DNA of 64,000 nt from SBAX01 sp964646605 (GCA_964646605.1 CAZYEX010000047.1:1-64000); one strand, 5' to 3'; numbered from the stretch's first letter, positions 53,553 through 62,583 are shown. A program made the numbers and translations. Notes: generated by a model from the sequence alone, not told the origin.

Positions 53553-53984
53553 TTAGCCGTGGTGCGACAGTGCGTCCTGATAGGCTGAGGCCAGTTCCGC
53601 GTCGCGCCCGGCGGGATACTTCCCCGCGTTCCACCGATACCCGAGCTGATCGCCGCTCTTTCTTGGAATGATATGGAAATGTACGTGCTCGACGGCCTGA
53701 CCCGCGACCAAGCCCTGGTTGAGCAGCAGGTTGAAGCCCTCGGTGCGGGTCACTTGCTGGCACGCCCGCCCCAGCATGGGCAGGACCGACGCGATGCGAG
53801 CGCACAGATCGGGCGGAACTTCCGTCAGGCGGGCGTAATGTTCGCGTGGAACGACGAGCAGATGCCCCTCGGCCAAGGGACCGACGTCCAGAAACGAGAG
53901 AACCGCGTCGTCCTCATAGACCACCGAGGCGGGAATGTCCGCGGCGACGATCTTGCAGAACACGCAGTTAGAATCGCGGATCAC
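53553..53984 (-). CDS. HIT-family nucleotide hydrolase
   Basis: The 143-residue product starts at GTG and has CVFCKIVAADIPASVVYEDD, with the first CxxC of zinc-binding HIT proteins. The catalytic HVHFHIIPR triad follows. HIT enzymes cleave AMP from nucleotide conjugates. The gene lies just after the ribosomal operon (33 bases from rplQ) and could be cotranscribed. The 150 bases before it to 53403 hold no gene. Confidence 0.88.
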   Translation of the reverse strand: MIRDSNCVFCKIVAADIPASVVYEDDAVLSFLDVGPLAEGHLLVVPREHYARLTEVPPDLCARIASVLPMLGRACQQVTRTEGFNLLLNQGLVAGQAVEHVHFHIIPRKSGDQLGYRWNAGKYPAGRDAELASAYQDALSHHG

Positions 53985-54017
53985 AGCACCACCGCCGGGT
54001 TCGCTGGAATCGACAAG

Positions 54018-54719
54018 CTACGTGGTCGCAGGGACGTCATTCTCGCCTGCGCCGGATTCCTTCGCCGCTCCACCGCCGGAGCGTGCCGCCCCGCCGCGCC
54101 CTTTGGAGGTCTGCACGGCGAAGGCGTAACGTGCATCGGCGCGTCGCCGCCGCGCGGACTTCGCGGGTTTGGTCAGACTGCCCGGCGCTTGCTCCTCGCC
54201 GACGAGTTGGACCATGGCCAACGGGGAACTATCTCCCACCCGCCAGCCGGCCAACCGGATGATCCGCGTATACCCGCCCGGGCGATCCGAAAAACGCGGA
54301 GCGATCTTTTCGATGAGGCGGTGGGTGATGGACTCGGCCGTGAACGCAAGCCGACCCTTGGGCTCACCGGTACGGTATCGACGTCCGCTCGACATGTGCG
54401 TCGATTGAGTGCGGGCGGCGTCGGACATCGATTCATAGGCGGGGCGATGCTCCTCAGGAATCAGCACACGATCTCCCAGCAAGGAATGAATTCGCCGACG
54501 CGCCGACAACGCCCCCGCGACATCGCCTGACTGGCCCAGACGCCGGGCCCGCACCGCCAGGGTGATGATCCGTTCGATGTAGGGGCGGAGGTTCTTCGCT
54601 TTGGGCAACGTGGTGGTCAGGGCCCCGTGTTCGACGAGGTCCTGGGCCATGTTGCGGCACAGGGCACGACGGTGCTCGGACGTGCGATTGAGCTTTCGAT
54701 TGTGAATTCGATGTCTCAT
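54018..54719 (-). CDS. rplQ: Ribosomal protein bL17, enlarged
   Basis: The first 60 residues (MRHRIHNRKLNRTSEHRRALCRNMAQDLV...KAKNLRPYIERIITLA) are plain bL17. An insertion of about 50 residues (from SARRRIHSLLGD to RTGEPKGRL) precedes the conserved ITHRLIEKIAPRFSDRPGGYTRIIRL. A basic, Ala/Gly-rich tail of about 50 residues follows. The product is 233 residues long; typical bL17 is near 120-130. AAGGAAG stands just before the ATG. Confidence 0.93.
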   Translation of the reverse strand: MRHRIHNRKLNRTSEHRRALCRNMAQDLVEHGALTTTLPKAKNLRPYIERIITLAVRARRLGQSGDVAGALSARRRIHSLLGDRVLIPEEHRPAYESMSDAARTQSTHMSSGRRYRTGEPKGRLAFTAESITHRLIEKIAPRFSDRPGGYTRIIRLAGWRVGDSSPLAMVQLVGEEQAPGSLTKPAKSARRRRADARYAFAVQTSKGRGGAARSGGGAAKESGAGENDVPATT

Positions 54720-54771
54720 GACTTCCTTATGGCCCCTTCCAGGCTCGCCCTCGGTCGGCGGCGATCCGGCG

Positions 54772-55917
54772 CTAGTCGCCCATGGTGAACACTTCCAACT
54801 CGCCGGAGGTCGTCCGCGCCACTCCCCCGCCCAAGCCGCCGGAGTCGGCGAGACCCGCGCTCGAAAACCCGGCCATCCCGCCTGCCGAAAAACCGGCCCC
54901 CGACCCGCCCTCCGCCGCTTCCCCGCCCTGCTCGCCGGACTTCATCCCCAGGGACAGACCCACGTCGGACAGCTTGCGCTGCACCTCGTGCAACGACGTC
55001 TTCCCGAAGCTGCGAAAACGAAGCAACTCCGATTCGGTCTTATAAACCAGGTCCCGAAGGGTGACCACCCGTGCCGCATCCAGGCAGTTCTTGGCCCGCA
55101 CCGAGAGGTTCAGCACCGCTAACGGCTTGGACAGCAGTTCCTCCGACGCGGGTCCGAGCTGCACTTCCGCCCCGCCGCCGCCATCGAAGGCCGACGAAAC
55201 CAGATCATGCCCGAGCTCGTGATACATCACGAACGGACTGAGGTGCTTTCGCAGAACCAGCGCCGCCTCGACCAGGGCATCTTCAGGAAGAATCGTCCCC
55301 TTGGTCCATATTTCCATGATGAGGCGGTCATAGTTGGTGCGCTGTCCGACGCGCATGTCCTCTGTGCGGTAGCGGACGCGAAGAACGGGCGAAAATATCG
55401 AGTCGATGGGGATGACGCCCAGTTCTTGCTCGGGCCCGCGGTTGTCGTTGACCGTGGCGTATCCGCGCCCGGATTTGACCGTCATCTCCATCTGCAACGA
55501 GACGTTCGCCGTTAAAGTGGCGATCTTGTGCTCGGGATTGGCGATGGTGACCGCGGGGTCGGTGACCAGGTCGCCGGCGCAAATATCGCCGGCCTTGTCC
55601 CGCCGGACGGACATGGTCTTGGTCTCGGCGCCGGTGAGCATGAGCACGATCCCCTTGATGTTGAGGATAATGTCGGTCACGTCCTCCAGAACGCCCTCGA
55701 TGGTGCGGAACTCATGCGTCACCCCGGCGATCTTGACGTTGGTGACCGCGGCGCCCTCCAGGCTGGACAGGAGAACGCGGCGCAAAGAGTTCCCGATGGT
55801 CGTTCCGAACCCCTGCTCAAACGGTTCGATGACGAACCGCCCATAGGACGGGGTGCTGACGGCCTCATCGCGAACCACCCGCGCGGGCAGTTCCAATCCT
55901 CGCCATCGGATGCGCAT
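54772..55917 (-). CDS. rpoA: RNA polymerase alpha subunit
   Basis: GGGAGG is 8 bases before the ATG at 55917 but only 2 from an earlier ATG, so the internal one (MRIRWRGLELPARVV) is the likely start. The 381-residue product contains the N-terminal assembly domain (FVIEPFEQGFGTTIGNSLRRVLLSSLEGAAVT) and a C-terminal domain (LSVRAKNCLDAARVVTLRDLV, RSFGKTSLHEVQRKL). A Gly/Ala/Ser-rich extension of about 55 residues ends in GELEVFTMGD; this is longer than most bacteria have. Confidence 0.95.
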   Translation of the reverse strand: MRIRWRGLELPARVVRDEAVSTPSYGRFVIEPFEQGFGTTIGNSLRRVLLSSLEGAAVTNVKIAGVTHEFRTIEGVLEDVTDIILNIKGIVLMLTGAETKTMSVRRDKAGDICAGDLVTDPAVTIANPEHKIATLTANVSLQMEMTVKSGRGYATVNDNRGPEQELGVIPIDSIFSPVLRVRYRTEDMRVGQRTNYDRLIMEIWTKGTILPEDALVEAALVLRKHLSPFVMYHELGHDLVSSAFDGGGGAEVQLGPASEELLSKPLAVLNLSVRAKNCLDAARVVTLRDLVYKTESELLRFRSFGKTSLHEVQRKLSDVGLSLGMKSGEQGGEAAEGGSGAGFSAGGMAGFSSAGLADSGGLGGGVARTTSGELEVFTMGD

Positions 55918-55994
55918 CGGCATTACCTCCCAACAGGTCCCTCGCGGATCGGCGTGGGGACGGCGGCGCCATGCCTCCGCCCCTACCCCGGCGC

Positions 55995-56624
55995 CTATCG
56001 ACTACACATTTCGATGATCAACTGCTCTTCCACCGGGATCTGCACGTCCTCGCGGGTCGGAAGCGCCACCACGGTTCCCTCCAGGCGTTGAGCGTCCAAC
56101 TGCAGCCAGTTTTGCACCGGCGGCGGGCTCTCGCCCAGCGCCGTCTTCACGAACTTTTGGCTGCGCTCCGCGAGCTTCACGCTGATCCGATCGCCCTGGT
56201 GTACCAAGTAGCTCGGGCGGTTCAGGCGACGACCATTCACGTGCAAGTGGCCGTGGGTGATCGCCAGGCGCGCCGCGCGGTGCGACGGGGCCAAGCCCAA
56301 TTTGTAAACCACGTTATCAAGACGGCGCTCCAACAGGCTCAGCAACGAGGCGCCCGTGTTGCCCTTGCCGCGTTGGGCCATGGAGAAATAGACCCGGAAC
56401 TGCCGTTCCAGCACGCCGTAATAACGCTTGACCTTCTGCTTCTCTCGCAAACGCACGCCGTAGTCGCTCGTCTTTCGACGTCGCCAAGCGTGCATCCCCG
56501 GCGGCTGGTTCCGCCACTTCTTCTCCATGGCGCATTTGGCCGTCTCGCAGCGCGGACCTTTCAGCATGAGCTTCAGCCCTTCGCGACGACACAACCGACA
56601 AACAGGTCCTAGATAGCGTCCCAT
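55995..56624 (-). CDS. rpsD: Ribosomal protein uS4
   Basis: The 209-residue product is complete. Its N-terminus has the zinc-binding form CRLCRREG...RCETAKCAM, four cysteines. The S4 RNA-binding domain is RRLDNVVYKLGLAPSHRAARLAITHGHLHVNGRRLNRPSYLV. It lies between rpsK and rpoA as in the alpha operon. uS4 binds 16S rRNA early and can repress its own operon. Confidence 0.97.
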   Translation of the reverse strand: MGRYLGPVCRLCRREGLKLMLKGPRCETAKCAMEKKWRNQPPGMHAWRRRKTSDYGVRLREKQKVKRYYGVLERQFRVYFSMAQRGKGNTGASLLSLLERRLDNVVYKLGLAPSHRAARLAITHGHLHVNGRRLNRPSYLVHQGDRISVKLAERSQKFVKTALGESPPPVQNWLQLDAQRLEGTVVALPTREDVQIPVEEQLIIEMCSR

Positions 56625-56694
56625 GATGCTCGATTCAATTCCTTCGCCGGCCCGCGCTTCGAACTCGAAGCACGGCGGACCGCGCGGTATATGC

Positions 56695-57078
56695 CTATAC
56701 CCTCCGCCGCTTCGGCGGTCGGCAGCCGTTGTGCGGGATGGGGGTCACGTCTTCGATGGAGTGGATTCGCAGTCCGGCCCCCTGCAGCGCCGTGATCGCC
56801 GAGTCTCGACCCGTCCCCGGTCCCTTCACCCGTACTTCCACTTCTTGAACGCCAAAACGACGCGCCGCATGGGCGGCCTGTTCCACCGCCCGCTGCGCCG
56901 CGAACGGCGTGCTCTTCCGCGTACCCTTGAAGCCCACCGTGCCGGCGGAGGCGCGGATCAACACGTCGCCGTTCATGTCTGTAATGGTCACCAGCGTGTT
57001 GTTGAACGAGGCCTTGATGTGGGCGATGCCCCTGGCCACGTTGCGACGCACGCCCTTTTTTCCTGCACGTTTAGCCAC
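56695..57078 (-). CDS. rpsK: Ribosomal protein uS11
   Basis: The 127-residue product begins at GTG and overlaps the rpsM end by 8 bases. Signatures include RGIAHIKASFNNTLVTITDMNGD, SAGTVGFKGTRKSTPFAAQRA and the C-terminal DVTPIPHNGCRPPKRRRV. It is a full-length platform protein of the 30S subunit. Confidence 0.97.
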   Translation of the reverse strand: MAKRAGKKGVRRNVARGIAHIKASFNNTLVTITDMNGDVLIRASAGTVGFKGTRKSTPFAAQRAVEQAAHAARRFGVQEVEVRVKGPGTGRDSAITALQGAGLRIHSIEDVTPIPHNGCRPPKRRRV

Positions 57079-57460
57079 GCGTCAACTCCTTCACGCCCTT
57101 CTTCCCGGCGACCGTTTTGCGCGGACCCTTCCGCGTGCGGGCGTTCGTCCGCGTCCGTTGACCGCGAACCGGCAAATGGGACCGGTGCCGCATCCCGCGA
57201 TAACACTTGATGTCCTTCAACCGAGCGATGTTCGACTGGATCGTCCGACGAAGCTGACCCTCGACCTGATAGTCGCGGTCCAGAATGGCGACGATCCGGG
57301 CCACCTCCTCCTCGGTGAGGTCCTTGGCCTTGCCGCCCACGGGGATTTTCGCCTCGGCCAGCACGTCGATCGCGTTCTTGCGACCGATGCCGAAAATATA
57401 CGGCAGCGCGAACTCGATCCGTTTGTTCGGCGGAATATCCACTCCTGAAATACGCGGCAC
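57071..57460 (-). CDS. rpsM: Ribosomal protein uS13
   Basis: The 129-residue product begins with GTG, with GGAGG 10 bases upstream. Signatures include RISGVDIPPNKRIEFALPYIFGIGR and CYRGMRHRSHLPVRGQRTRTNARTRKG. It lies between rpmJ and rpsK, the standard order. Confidence 0.97.
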   Translation of the reverse strand: MPRISGVDIPPNKRIEFALPYIFGIGRKNAIDVLAEAKIPVGGKAKDLTEEEVARIVAILDRDYQVEGQLRRTIQSNIARLKDIKCYRGMRHRSHLPVRGQRTRTNARTRKGPRKTVAGKKGVKELTRG

Positions 57461-57471
57461 CCGGTTCCTCC

Positions 57472-57585
57472 CTACCCTTGTCGCTGCTTATGCCGCGGGT
57501 TGGTGCAAATCACCCGCACCACGCCGCGGCGCTTGACGACCTTACAGTTCTCGCAAATGCGCTTTACGCTCGTTCGGACTTTCAT
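57472..57585 (-). CDS. rpmJ: Ribosomal protein bL36
   Basis: This 37-residue protein was read directly from the minus strand: MKVRTSVKRICENCKVVKR...VICTNPRHKQRQG. It has the Cys-x2-Cys...Cys...His zinc site of the canonical bL36. It stops 11 bases before rpsM and starts 31 bases after the map stop. infA, which often lies between map and rpmJ, is absent here. Confidence 0.95.
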   Translation of the reverse strand: MKVRTSVKRICENCKVVKRRGVVRVICTNPRHKQRQG

Positions 57586-57616
57586 CGTGCCTCGCCTCGT
57601 CCCCTGGGGAGTCCGG

Positions 57617-58456
57617 TCAGCGTCCGTCAGTCAACACGTCCGCACCCGTCTCCGTGATCGCCAGCGTGTGCTCAAAGTGAGCCGCGTACTTGCGATCTTT
57701 GGTCACCACCACCCAACGGTCCTTCCCGGCGTACTCCACGGCGTGCCCGCCGAGGTTGACCATCGGCTCCACCGCCAGCACCATCTTGGGCAGCAGCTTG
57801 AAATCCATCCGCCGCTGACTTTCGTTCCAAAAGTTGGGGACCTTCGGCTCCTCGTGCATTTCCCGCCCGATGCCGTGCCCCACGAACTCTCGCACCACCG
57901 AAAGCCCTTCGCCCTCCACGTACTCCTGCAACCCCCGAGCCACTTCGCTCCACATCAGCCCGGGCTTGATCGTCTTGATCGCCAGGGCCAAGGTCCGCCG
58001 CGTAACGTCCACCAGGTGCTTCGTCTCCGCCGAGACCTCCCCGATGGGAATGGTCGTCGCCGAGTCGCCGCAATACCCGCCCAGCCGCACGCCGCAGTCC
58101 ACGCTGACGATGTCGCCCCCGCGGAGCTTACGCTCCGACGGAATCCCGTGAACCAGCTCCTCGTTCACGCTGGTACACAGCGCCGCGGGAAACGGAAACC
58201 GCGCTTGCGGGTTCTCGACGCCCTTGAAAAGCGGCGTCCCCCCGGCCTCGGCGATCACCTTCTCCGCCGCGGCATTCAACGCCGCCGTCGTCACGCCCGG
58301 AGCGGCCATGTCCTCCATCAGCCGAAGGACTCGATGAACCACCCGGCCGGATTCGCGGATCAACTCGATCTCGCGCCGACTCTTGAGGACGATCCCTCGA
58401 CCCGGCGCCGACCGTGCCACTCCTGCATCCGTTCCTCGCAACACCGCTCGCAACAT
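57617..58456 (-). CDS. map: Methionine aminopeptidase, type I
   Basis: Map removes the initiator Met. IVLKSRREIELIRESGRVV opens the catalytic fold. Metal ligands come from VSVDCGVRLGGYCGDSATT (two Asp), GHGIGREMHEEP (His), VEPMVN (Glu) and AAHFEHTLAIT (Glu). The ATG at 58456 gives 279 residues. A longer frame starts at 58486, and the extra N-terminal stretch is poorly supported. It lies between secY and rpmJ, as in many bacteria, but without adk. Confidence 0.93.
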   Translation of the reverse strand: MLRAVLRGTDAGVARSAPGRGIVLKSRREIELIRESGRVVHRVLRLMEDMAAPGVTTAALNAAAEKVIAEAGGTPLFKGVENPQARFPFPAALCTSVNEELVHGIPSERKLRGGDIVSVDCGVRLGGYCGDSATTIPIGEVSAETKHLVDVTRRTLALAIKTIKPGLMWSEVARGLQEYVEGEGLSVVREFVGHGIGREMHEEPKVPNFWNESQRRMDFKLLPKMVLAVEPMVNLGGHAVEYAGKDRWVVVTKDRKYAAHFEHTLAITETGADVLTDGR

Positions 58457-58501
58457 CGACTTCCCGTGTCGACCGCCGGTGCGCACCTCGCGCCAACTCG
58501 G

Positions 58502-59872
58502 CTACGTCCGCGAACCCTTGATCGGACCCACGTCGCCCAAAAAGCCCTTATAGTTCCGCATGATCAGGTTGGCTTCGATCCGCTGCACCAGATCCAGCGT
58601 CACGCTGACCGTAATCAACAAACCCGTACCGCCCAAAAACGCCGAGACCATCGGCGGTATTTGCATGGTCTGCGCCACCAGCGTGGGGATGATGGCGATC
58701 ACCGCCAGGAAGGCGGCCCCCACGTACGTAATTCGCCCCATCACCTTTTCAAGATAGTCGGCCGTGCGTTTACCCGGTCGCAGGCCCGGAATGAAGCTGC
58801 CGTAGTCCCGAAGATTGTTGGCCATCTCCTTGGGCCGGAACTGCACGGTCGTCCAGAAATAGGCGAAAAAGTAGATCGCCGCGACTTCACACAGCGTATA
58901 CACGTAATCCCCGCGATAGAACGACTCGCGCAGGAACGCGAAGAACGCATTGGGCCAGATGCCGTGCAAAAAGCCGAAGATCACGCCCGGAAAGATCAAC
59001 ATCGAGCTCGCAAAGATAATGGGCATCACGCCGCCGTGGTTCACACGAAGCGGAAGATAGTGCCGCTGTCCGCCATAGACGCGCCGCCCACGGGTCTGCT
59101 TGGCCTGTTGGATGGGGATGCGCCGCTGACCCTGGGTGATGAGAATCGCCCCCGCCACGACGCCGACGAACATGATCACCAGGAAGACCAGCTTGGTCAT
59201 GTCCATGGCCCCGCGATCCGCCGTGCCCTTGAGGCTGAGATTGCCAACCACGTAGATCACCGCGTCCGGGATCCGGGCCACGATCCCCGCCATGATGATG
59301 AGCGAAATGCCGTTCCCGATCCCGTATTCGTCGATCTGCTCCCCCACCCACATCAGGAACAGCGTCCCCGTGGTAAGAATGGTGAGCGACATCATCATGT
59401 AGGTGAAGGTCATTCCCATCCATCTTCCAGTGAACTGGGAAAAGATGAAGTTTTGGTCGGCCAGGTAGCGCATCCAGACCATCGAGTTGATGATGCAAAG
59501 GAACACCGTGCCGTAGCGCGTGTATTCGTTGATCTTCTTGCGCCCCGATTCGCCCTCATGCTGAAGCTTTTCCAGCGACGGAACCACCGTCACCAGAAGC
59601 TGAAAGATGATCGACGCGGAAATGTAGGGCATGATCCCCAGACCGAAGATCGTGCTTTGCGAAAGATTGCCGCCCGTAAAGAGCTCGAAGGTGCTGATGA
59701 GATCGCCCCATCCGCCGCCCCCCTGCTGCCTTCCCGCGCCCATGGCCTCCTGATCGATCCCCGGCACCGCTACGCAAAAACCCAGGCGATAAATGCCCAG
59801 CATCCCCATGGTGAACAGGAGCTTGTTCCGCAGCTCGGGAATCTTGAAGATGTTTAGAAACGTTCCGAACAT
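58502..59872 (-). CDS. secY: Preprotein translocase subunit SecY
   Basis: The 456-residue product has about ten membrane helices with the SecY signatures TGMLGIYRLGFCVAVPGID-like N-terminus, GIMPYISASIIFQLL, GEQIDEYGIGNGISLIIMAGI and NHGGVMPIIFASS. It forms the export channel. It follows rplO by 12 bases, and map starts 45 bases after its stop. The Gly-rich GAGRQQGGGGWG segment after helix 1 is longer than usual. Confidence 0.96.
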   Translation of the reverse strand: MFGTFLNIFKIPELRNKLLFTMGMLGIYRLGFCVAVPGIDQEAMGAGRQQGGGGWGDLISTFELFTGGNLSQSTIFGLGIMPYISASIIFQLLVTVVPSLEKLQHEGESGRKKINEYTRYGTVFLCIINSMVWMRYLADQNFIFSQFTGRWMGMTFTYMMMSLTILTTGTLFLMWVGEQIDEYGIGNGISLIIMAGIVARIPDAVIYVVGNLSLKGTADRGAMDMTKLVFLVIMFVGVVAGAILITQGQRRIPIQQAKQTRGRRVYGGQRHYLPLRVNHGGVMPIIFASSMLIFPGVIFGFLHGIWPNAFFAFLRESFYRGDYVYTLCEVAAIYFFAYFWTTVQFRPKEMANNLRDYGSFIPGLRPGKRTADYLEKVMGRITYVGAAFLAVIAIIPTLVAQTMQIPPMVSAFLGGTGLLITVSVTLDLVQRIEANLIMRNYKGFLGDVGPIKGSRT

Positions 59873-59884
59873 TGCTGGTTACCG

Positions 59885-60334
59885 TTAGGCCAACACCCGG
59901 GCCTCGCCCCCCGCCTTCTGAATCTTCTCCATCGCCGAACGGCTGTATTTCGCGGCATCCACCGTGAGTTTCTTGGTCAAGTTCCCCTCGCCCAGAACCT
60001 TGATGGGCTGGGTCAGAGAGCGGATCAACCCCGCCTCCCGGAGGGCCACGGCGTTGACGTGGGCATTGTCCGCAAACGCCGCCTCCAGCCCTTCGACGTT
60101 GACCACCGAGTAGCAAACCCGGAACTTGGCGTTGGAAAACCCACGCTTGGGGATTCGGCGGAAGGTCGGCATCTGACCGCCCTCCTGCAACCCTCGCTGC
60201 TTCCAACCGGAGCGTTGCCCGCCGCCTTTATTCCCGCGGCCGGAGGTCTTGCCCCATCCCGAGCCTTCGCCGCGCCCCACGCGCTTGGGGCGCCGATCCC
60301 GACCGGCAAGTGCTGTCAGTTGTGCAATATCCAT
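59885..60334 (-). CDS. rplO: Ribosomal protein uL15
   Basis: The ATG at 60334 starts MDIAQLTALAGRDRRPKRVGRGEGSGWGKTSGRG, the conserved glycine-rich N-terminus. The 149-residue product is full length. It follows rpsE by 7 bases. The uL30 gene (rpmD) that usually lies between them is not present. Confidence 0.95.
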   Translation of the reverse strand: MDIAQLTALAGRDRRPKRVGRGEGSGWGKTSGRGNKGGGQRSGWKQRGLQEGGQMPTFRRIPKRGFSNAKFRVCYSVVNVEGLEAAFADNAHVNAVALREAGLIRSLTQPIKVLGEGNLTKKLTVDAAKYSRSAMEKIQKAGGEARVLA

Positions 60335-60341
60335 AAGTCCG

Positions 60342-60917
60342 TTAACCCGCCAGCTTGACGCCCCGCAACCGTTCCACGTCCTCACGAGTGACCAGCGACG
60401 CCAAACCCTGCAGCGCCGCCCGAACCAGATTCTTGGGACTGTTGGAACCGTAACTCTTGGTCAGCATGTCCTTCACGCCCGCCAGTTCCAACACCGCACG
60501 AACGCTCGCCCCCGCGATGACCCCCGTCCCCGGACTGGCCGGAATCATGATCACGTAGCTAGCCCCGAAATGACCAATGACGCGATGGGGAATCGTCCCA
60601 GCCACCAGCTTCACCGGCTTCACGTTCCGCGTGGCGATCTTTTTTCCCTTTTCGACGGCCGCAGGGACCTCCACCGATTTCCCGTACCCCACGCCCACAT
60701 TGCCCCGCCGATCGCCCACCACCACCAGCGCCCCGAAGCTGAACCGCCGACCCCCCTTCACCACCGTAGCGCAGCGGCAAATCTTCACCACGATCTCGTC
60801 CAACCCCCCCTCGCCCGACTCCCCGCCCAGCACCTTCAGAGGGGAGTCGCCGCGGGGTCGTCCACGTCCTTGTTGTCCGCCCTGCGATCGTCCGCGTGAT
60901 TGATGTTCGCCGACCAT
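60342..60917 (-). CDS. rpsE: Ribosomal protein uS5
   Basis: The 191-residue product has an N-terminal Gln/Gly/Arg-rich extension of 25 residues, then KICRCATVVKGGRRFSFGALVVVGDRRGNVGVGYGK and the VPAAVEKGKK stretch. It ends with TGVIAGASVRAVLELAGVKDMLTKSYGSNSPKNLVRA. It stands in the spc operon order after rplR. Confidence 0.96.
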   Translation of the reverse strand: MVGEHQSRGRSQGGQQGRGRPRGDSPLKVLGGESGEGGLDEIVVKICRCATVVKGGRRFSFGALVVVGDRRGNVGVGYGKSVEVPAAVEKGKKIATRNVKPVKLVAGTIPHRVIGHFGASYVIMIPASPGTGVIAGASVRAVLELAGVKDMLTKSYGSNSPKNLVRAALQGLASLVTREDVERLRGVKLAG

Positions 60918-60926
60918 ACTTTCCCG

Positions 60927-61295
60927 CTAAAACTTCAAGCCGCCTTCGCGCACCGCGTCCGCCAAAGCCTTCACTCGCCCGTGGTACCGATATCCATTGC
61001 GGTCGAAGCAGACCGCCGTAATGCTTTTCGCCGTGGCACGCTCCGCGAGCGCCGCCCCCACCAACTTCGCCGCGGCGATGTTCCCGCCGTGGGCCAGCTT
61101 GCCCTGAAAATCCTTGCTGCGGCTGCTCGCCTCGCACAGCGTCACACCCTGTTCATCGTTGATGATCTGGGCGTAGATGTTCTTCACGCTGCGGAAGACC
61201 GTCAGCCGAGGACGCTCCGACGTCCCCACCGTGCGCTTGCGAATGGAATGCTTCCGTCGCACCCTCCGCGCTATTTTGACCTGGCTCGCCTTCAT
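60927..61295 (-). CDS. rplR: Ribosomal protein uL18
   Basis: The 122-residue product contains RPRLTVFRSVKNIYAQIINDEQGVTL and CFDRNGYRYHGRVKALADAVREGGLKF, the typical 5S-rRNA-binding fold. Spc operon position is standard (rplF, rplR, rpsE). Confidence 0.96.
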   Translation of the reverse strand: MKASQVKIARRVRRKHSIRKRTVGTSERPRLTVFRSVKNIYAQIINDEQGVTLCEASSRSKDFQGKLAHGGNIAAAKLVGAALAERATAKSITAVCFDRNGYRYHGRVKALADAVREGGLKF

Positions 61296-61336
61296 TCGCC
61301 GTCGTCCGATTTCCTAGTCACGCGACCGCCCCAGCC

Positions 61337-61933
61337 TTAGGAACTGGTCGTCAAAGCCTTACCCTGCTTCCGCTTTATGTGCTCCCCTTGGTAGCGGATT
61401 CCCTTGCCCTTGTAGGGCTCCGTCTTCCGCAGGGCCCGAACCTCGGCCGCGAACTCGCCCACGCTTTGCTTATCGCAACCACGGATCAGCATCTGCGCCG
61501 GTTCCGTGTCGCCGCGGGCCGCGTCCTTTTCCACCACCACCTCGACGCCCTCGGGAATGGGCACCTCGAACTGGGCTCCCACTCCGCGGCGGCGACCCGA
61601 AAACCCGATGTTCAGGTGCAGCGCCCGGCCTACCAGTTTGCAGTTGTAGCCCGTCCCGTAAATCTCCAGGCGCTTCTCGAAGCCCGTGGCCACCCCTTCG
61701 ACCATGTTGGCGATCAACGACCGTGTCAGCCCGTGGTTGGCCCGCGCCTGCTTCGTATCATCCTGCCGCGTCACGCGGACGGATTTGTCGCTCCCGTCAT
61801 AGGCCACCTCCACCGCGGACGGCCAGCGCAGCGACAACGTCCCCTTGGGACCCGTCACGCTGATCTCCCGTCCGGAGACCTTGCAACTCACCCCTGAAGG
61901 GATATCTACCGGTTGTTTTCCGACTCTCGACAT
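61337..61933 (-). CDS. rplF: Ribosomal protein uL6
   Basis: The 198-residue product has the two L6 repeats, starting SRVGKQPVDIPSGVSCKVSGREISVTGPKG and ending with KTEPYKGKGIRYQGEHIKRKQGK, both family hallmarks. It is about 20 residues longer than in E. coli. Confidence 0.96.
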   Translation of the reverse strand: MSRVGKQPVDIPSGVSCKVSGREISVTGPKGTLSLRWPSAVEVAYDGSDKSVRVTRQDDTKQARANHGLTRSLIANMVEGVATGFEKRLEIYGTGYNCKLVGRALHLNIGFSGRRRGVGAQFEVPIPEGVEVVVEKDAARGDTEPAQMLIRGCDKQSVGEFAAEVRALRKTEPYKGKGIRYQGEHIKRKQGKALTTSS

Positions 61934-61949
61934 CGCTGCGTTCCCGCCT

Positions 61950-62345
61950 CTACTGCACCGTGCAGAGCAACTCTCCGCCCATCCGCATCTCGCGGCACTT
62001 GCGATCGCTGAACACGCCCTGGGGAGTCGAAACGATGCAGATCCCCAGCCCGTCCAGCACCCGCGGAAGCGCGTCGAACTTTCGATAGACCCGGCACCCC
62101 GGTTTCGACTCGCGGCGGATCTTATGGAGGATGTCTTCGCCCCGCGGCCCGTATTTCAGATCGATCCGCAGCAAGCCCTGCTTGGTGTCTTCCACCACGT
62201 CGAAACCGTTGATGTATCCCTCCTCCAACAGCACCTTGGCGATGCCTACCTTCAGGCGCGAGGAGGGAATGGTCACCTTCGGTCGGCGCACCCGCGCCGC
62301 GTTGCGAACCCGCGTCAGCATGTCGGCAACCGGATCAGTTAACAC
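61950..62345 (-). CDS. rpsH: Ribosomal protein uS8
   Basis: A GTG start at 62345 gives (M)LTDPVADMLTRVRNAARVRRPKVTIPSSRLK, the canonical N-terminus, so the longer frame upstream is set aside. The 131-residue product ends GICIVSTPQGVFSDRKCREMRMGGELLCTVQ. It lies in standard order after rpsN. Confidence 0.96.
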   Translation of the reverse strand: MLTDPVADMLTRVRNAARVRRPKVTIPSSRLKVGIAKVLLEEGYINGFDVVEDTKQGLLRIDLKYGPRGEDILHKIRRESKPGCRVYRKFDALPRVLDGLGICIVSTPQGVFSDRKCREMRMGGELLCTVQ

Positions 62346-62397
62346 GTCGGGCCCCTTCCCAAGAGAACCGCGCGGGGTTGTTGCACACACTCATGCC

Positions 62398-62583
62398 TCA
62401 CCAACTCGCCTTTCGAACTCCGGGGATCAACCCCTCGTGGGCCAGATTCCGAAAACAGATCCGACAAACCTTGAACTTTCGGTATACGGCCCGCGAACGT
62501 CCGCACAACTGGCAGCGCCGCACCGTCCGGCTCGAGAACTTCGGCTTGAGGTTCGCCTTGTATATCCACGCCTTGGTAGCCAT
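62398..62583 (-). CDS. rpsN: Ribosomal protein uS14, zinc-binding type
   Basis: The 61-residue form has two CxxC motifs (CQLCGRSRAVYRKFKVCRICFR), marking the short zinc-dependent uS14 (type Z). Its ATG shares one base with the rplE stop (TGATG). Confidence 0.96.
   Translation of the reverse strand: MATKAWIYKANLKPKFSSRTVRRCQLCGRSRAVYRKFKVCRICFRNLAHEGLIPGVRKASW

Noticed and set aside
57500..59857. 785-codon plus-strand open frame
   Set aside because: Antisense shadow of map and secY. The translation is rich in His, Arg and Gln without domain motifs.
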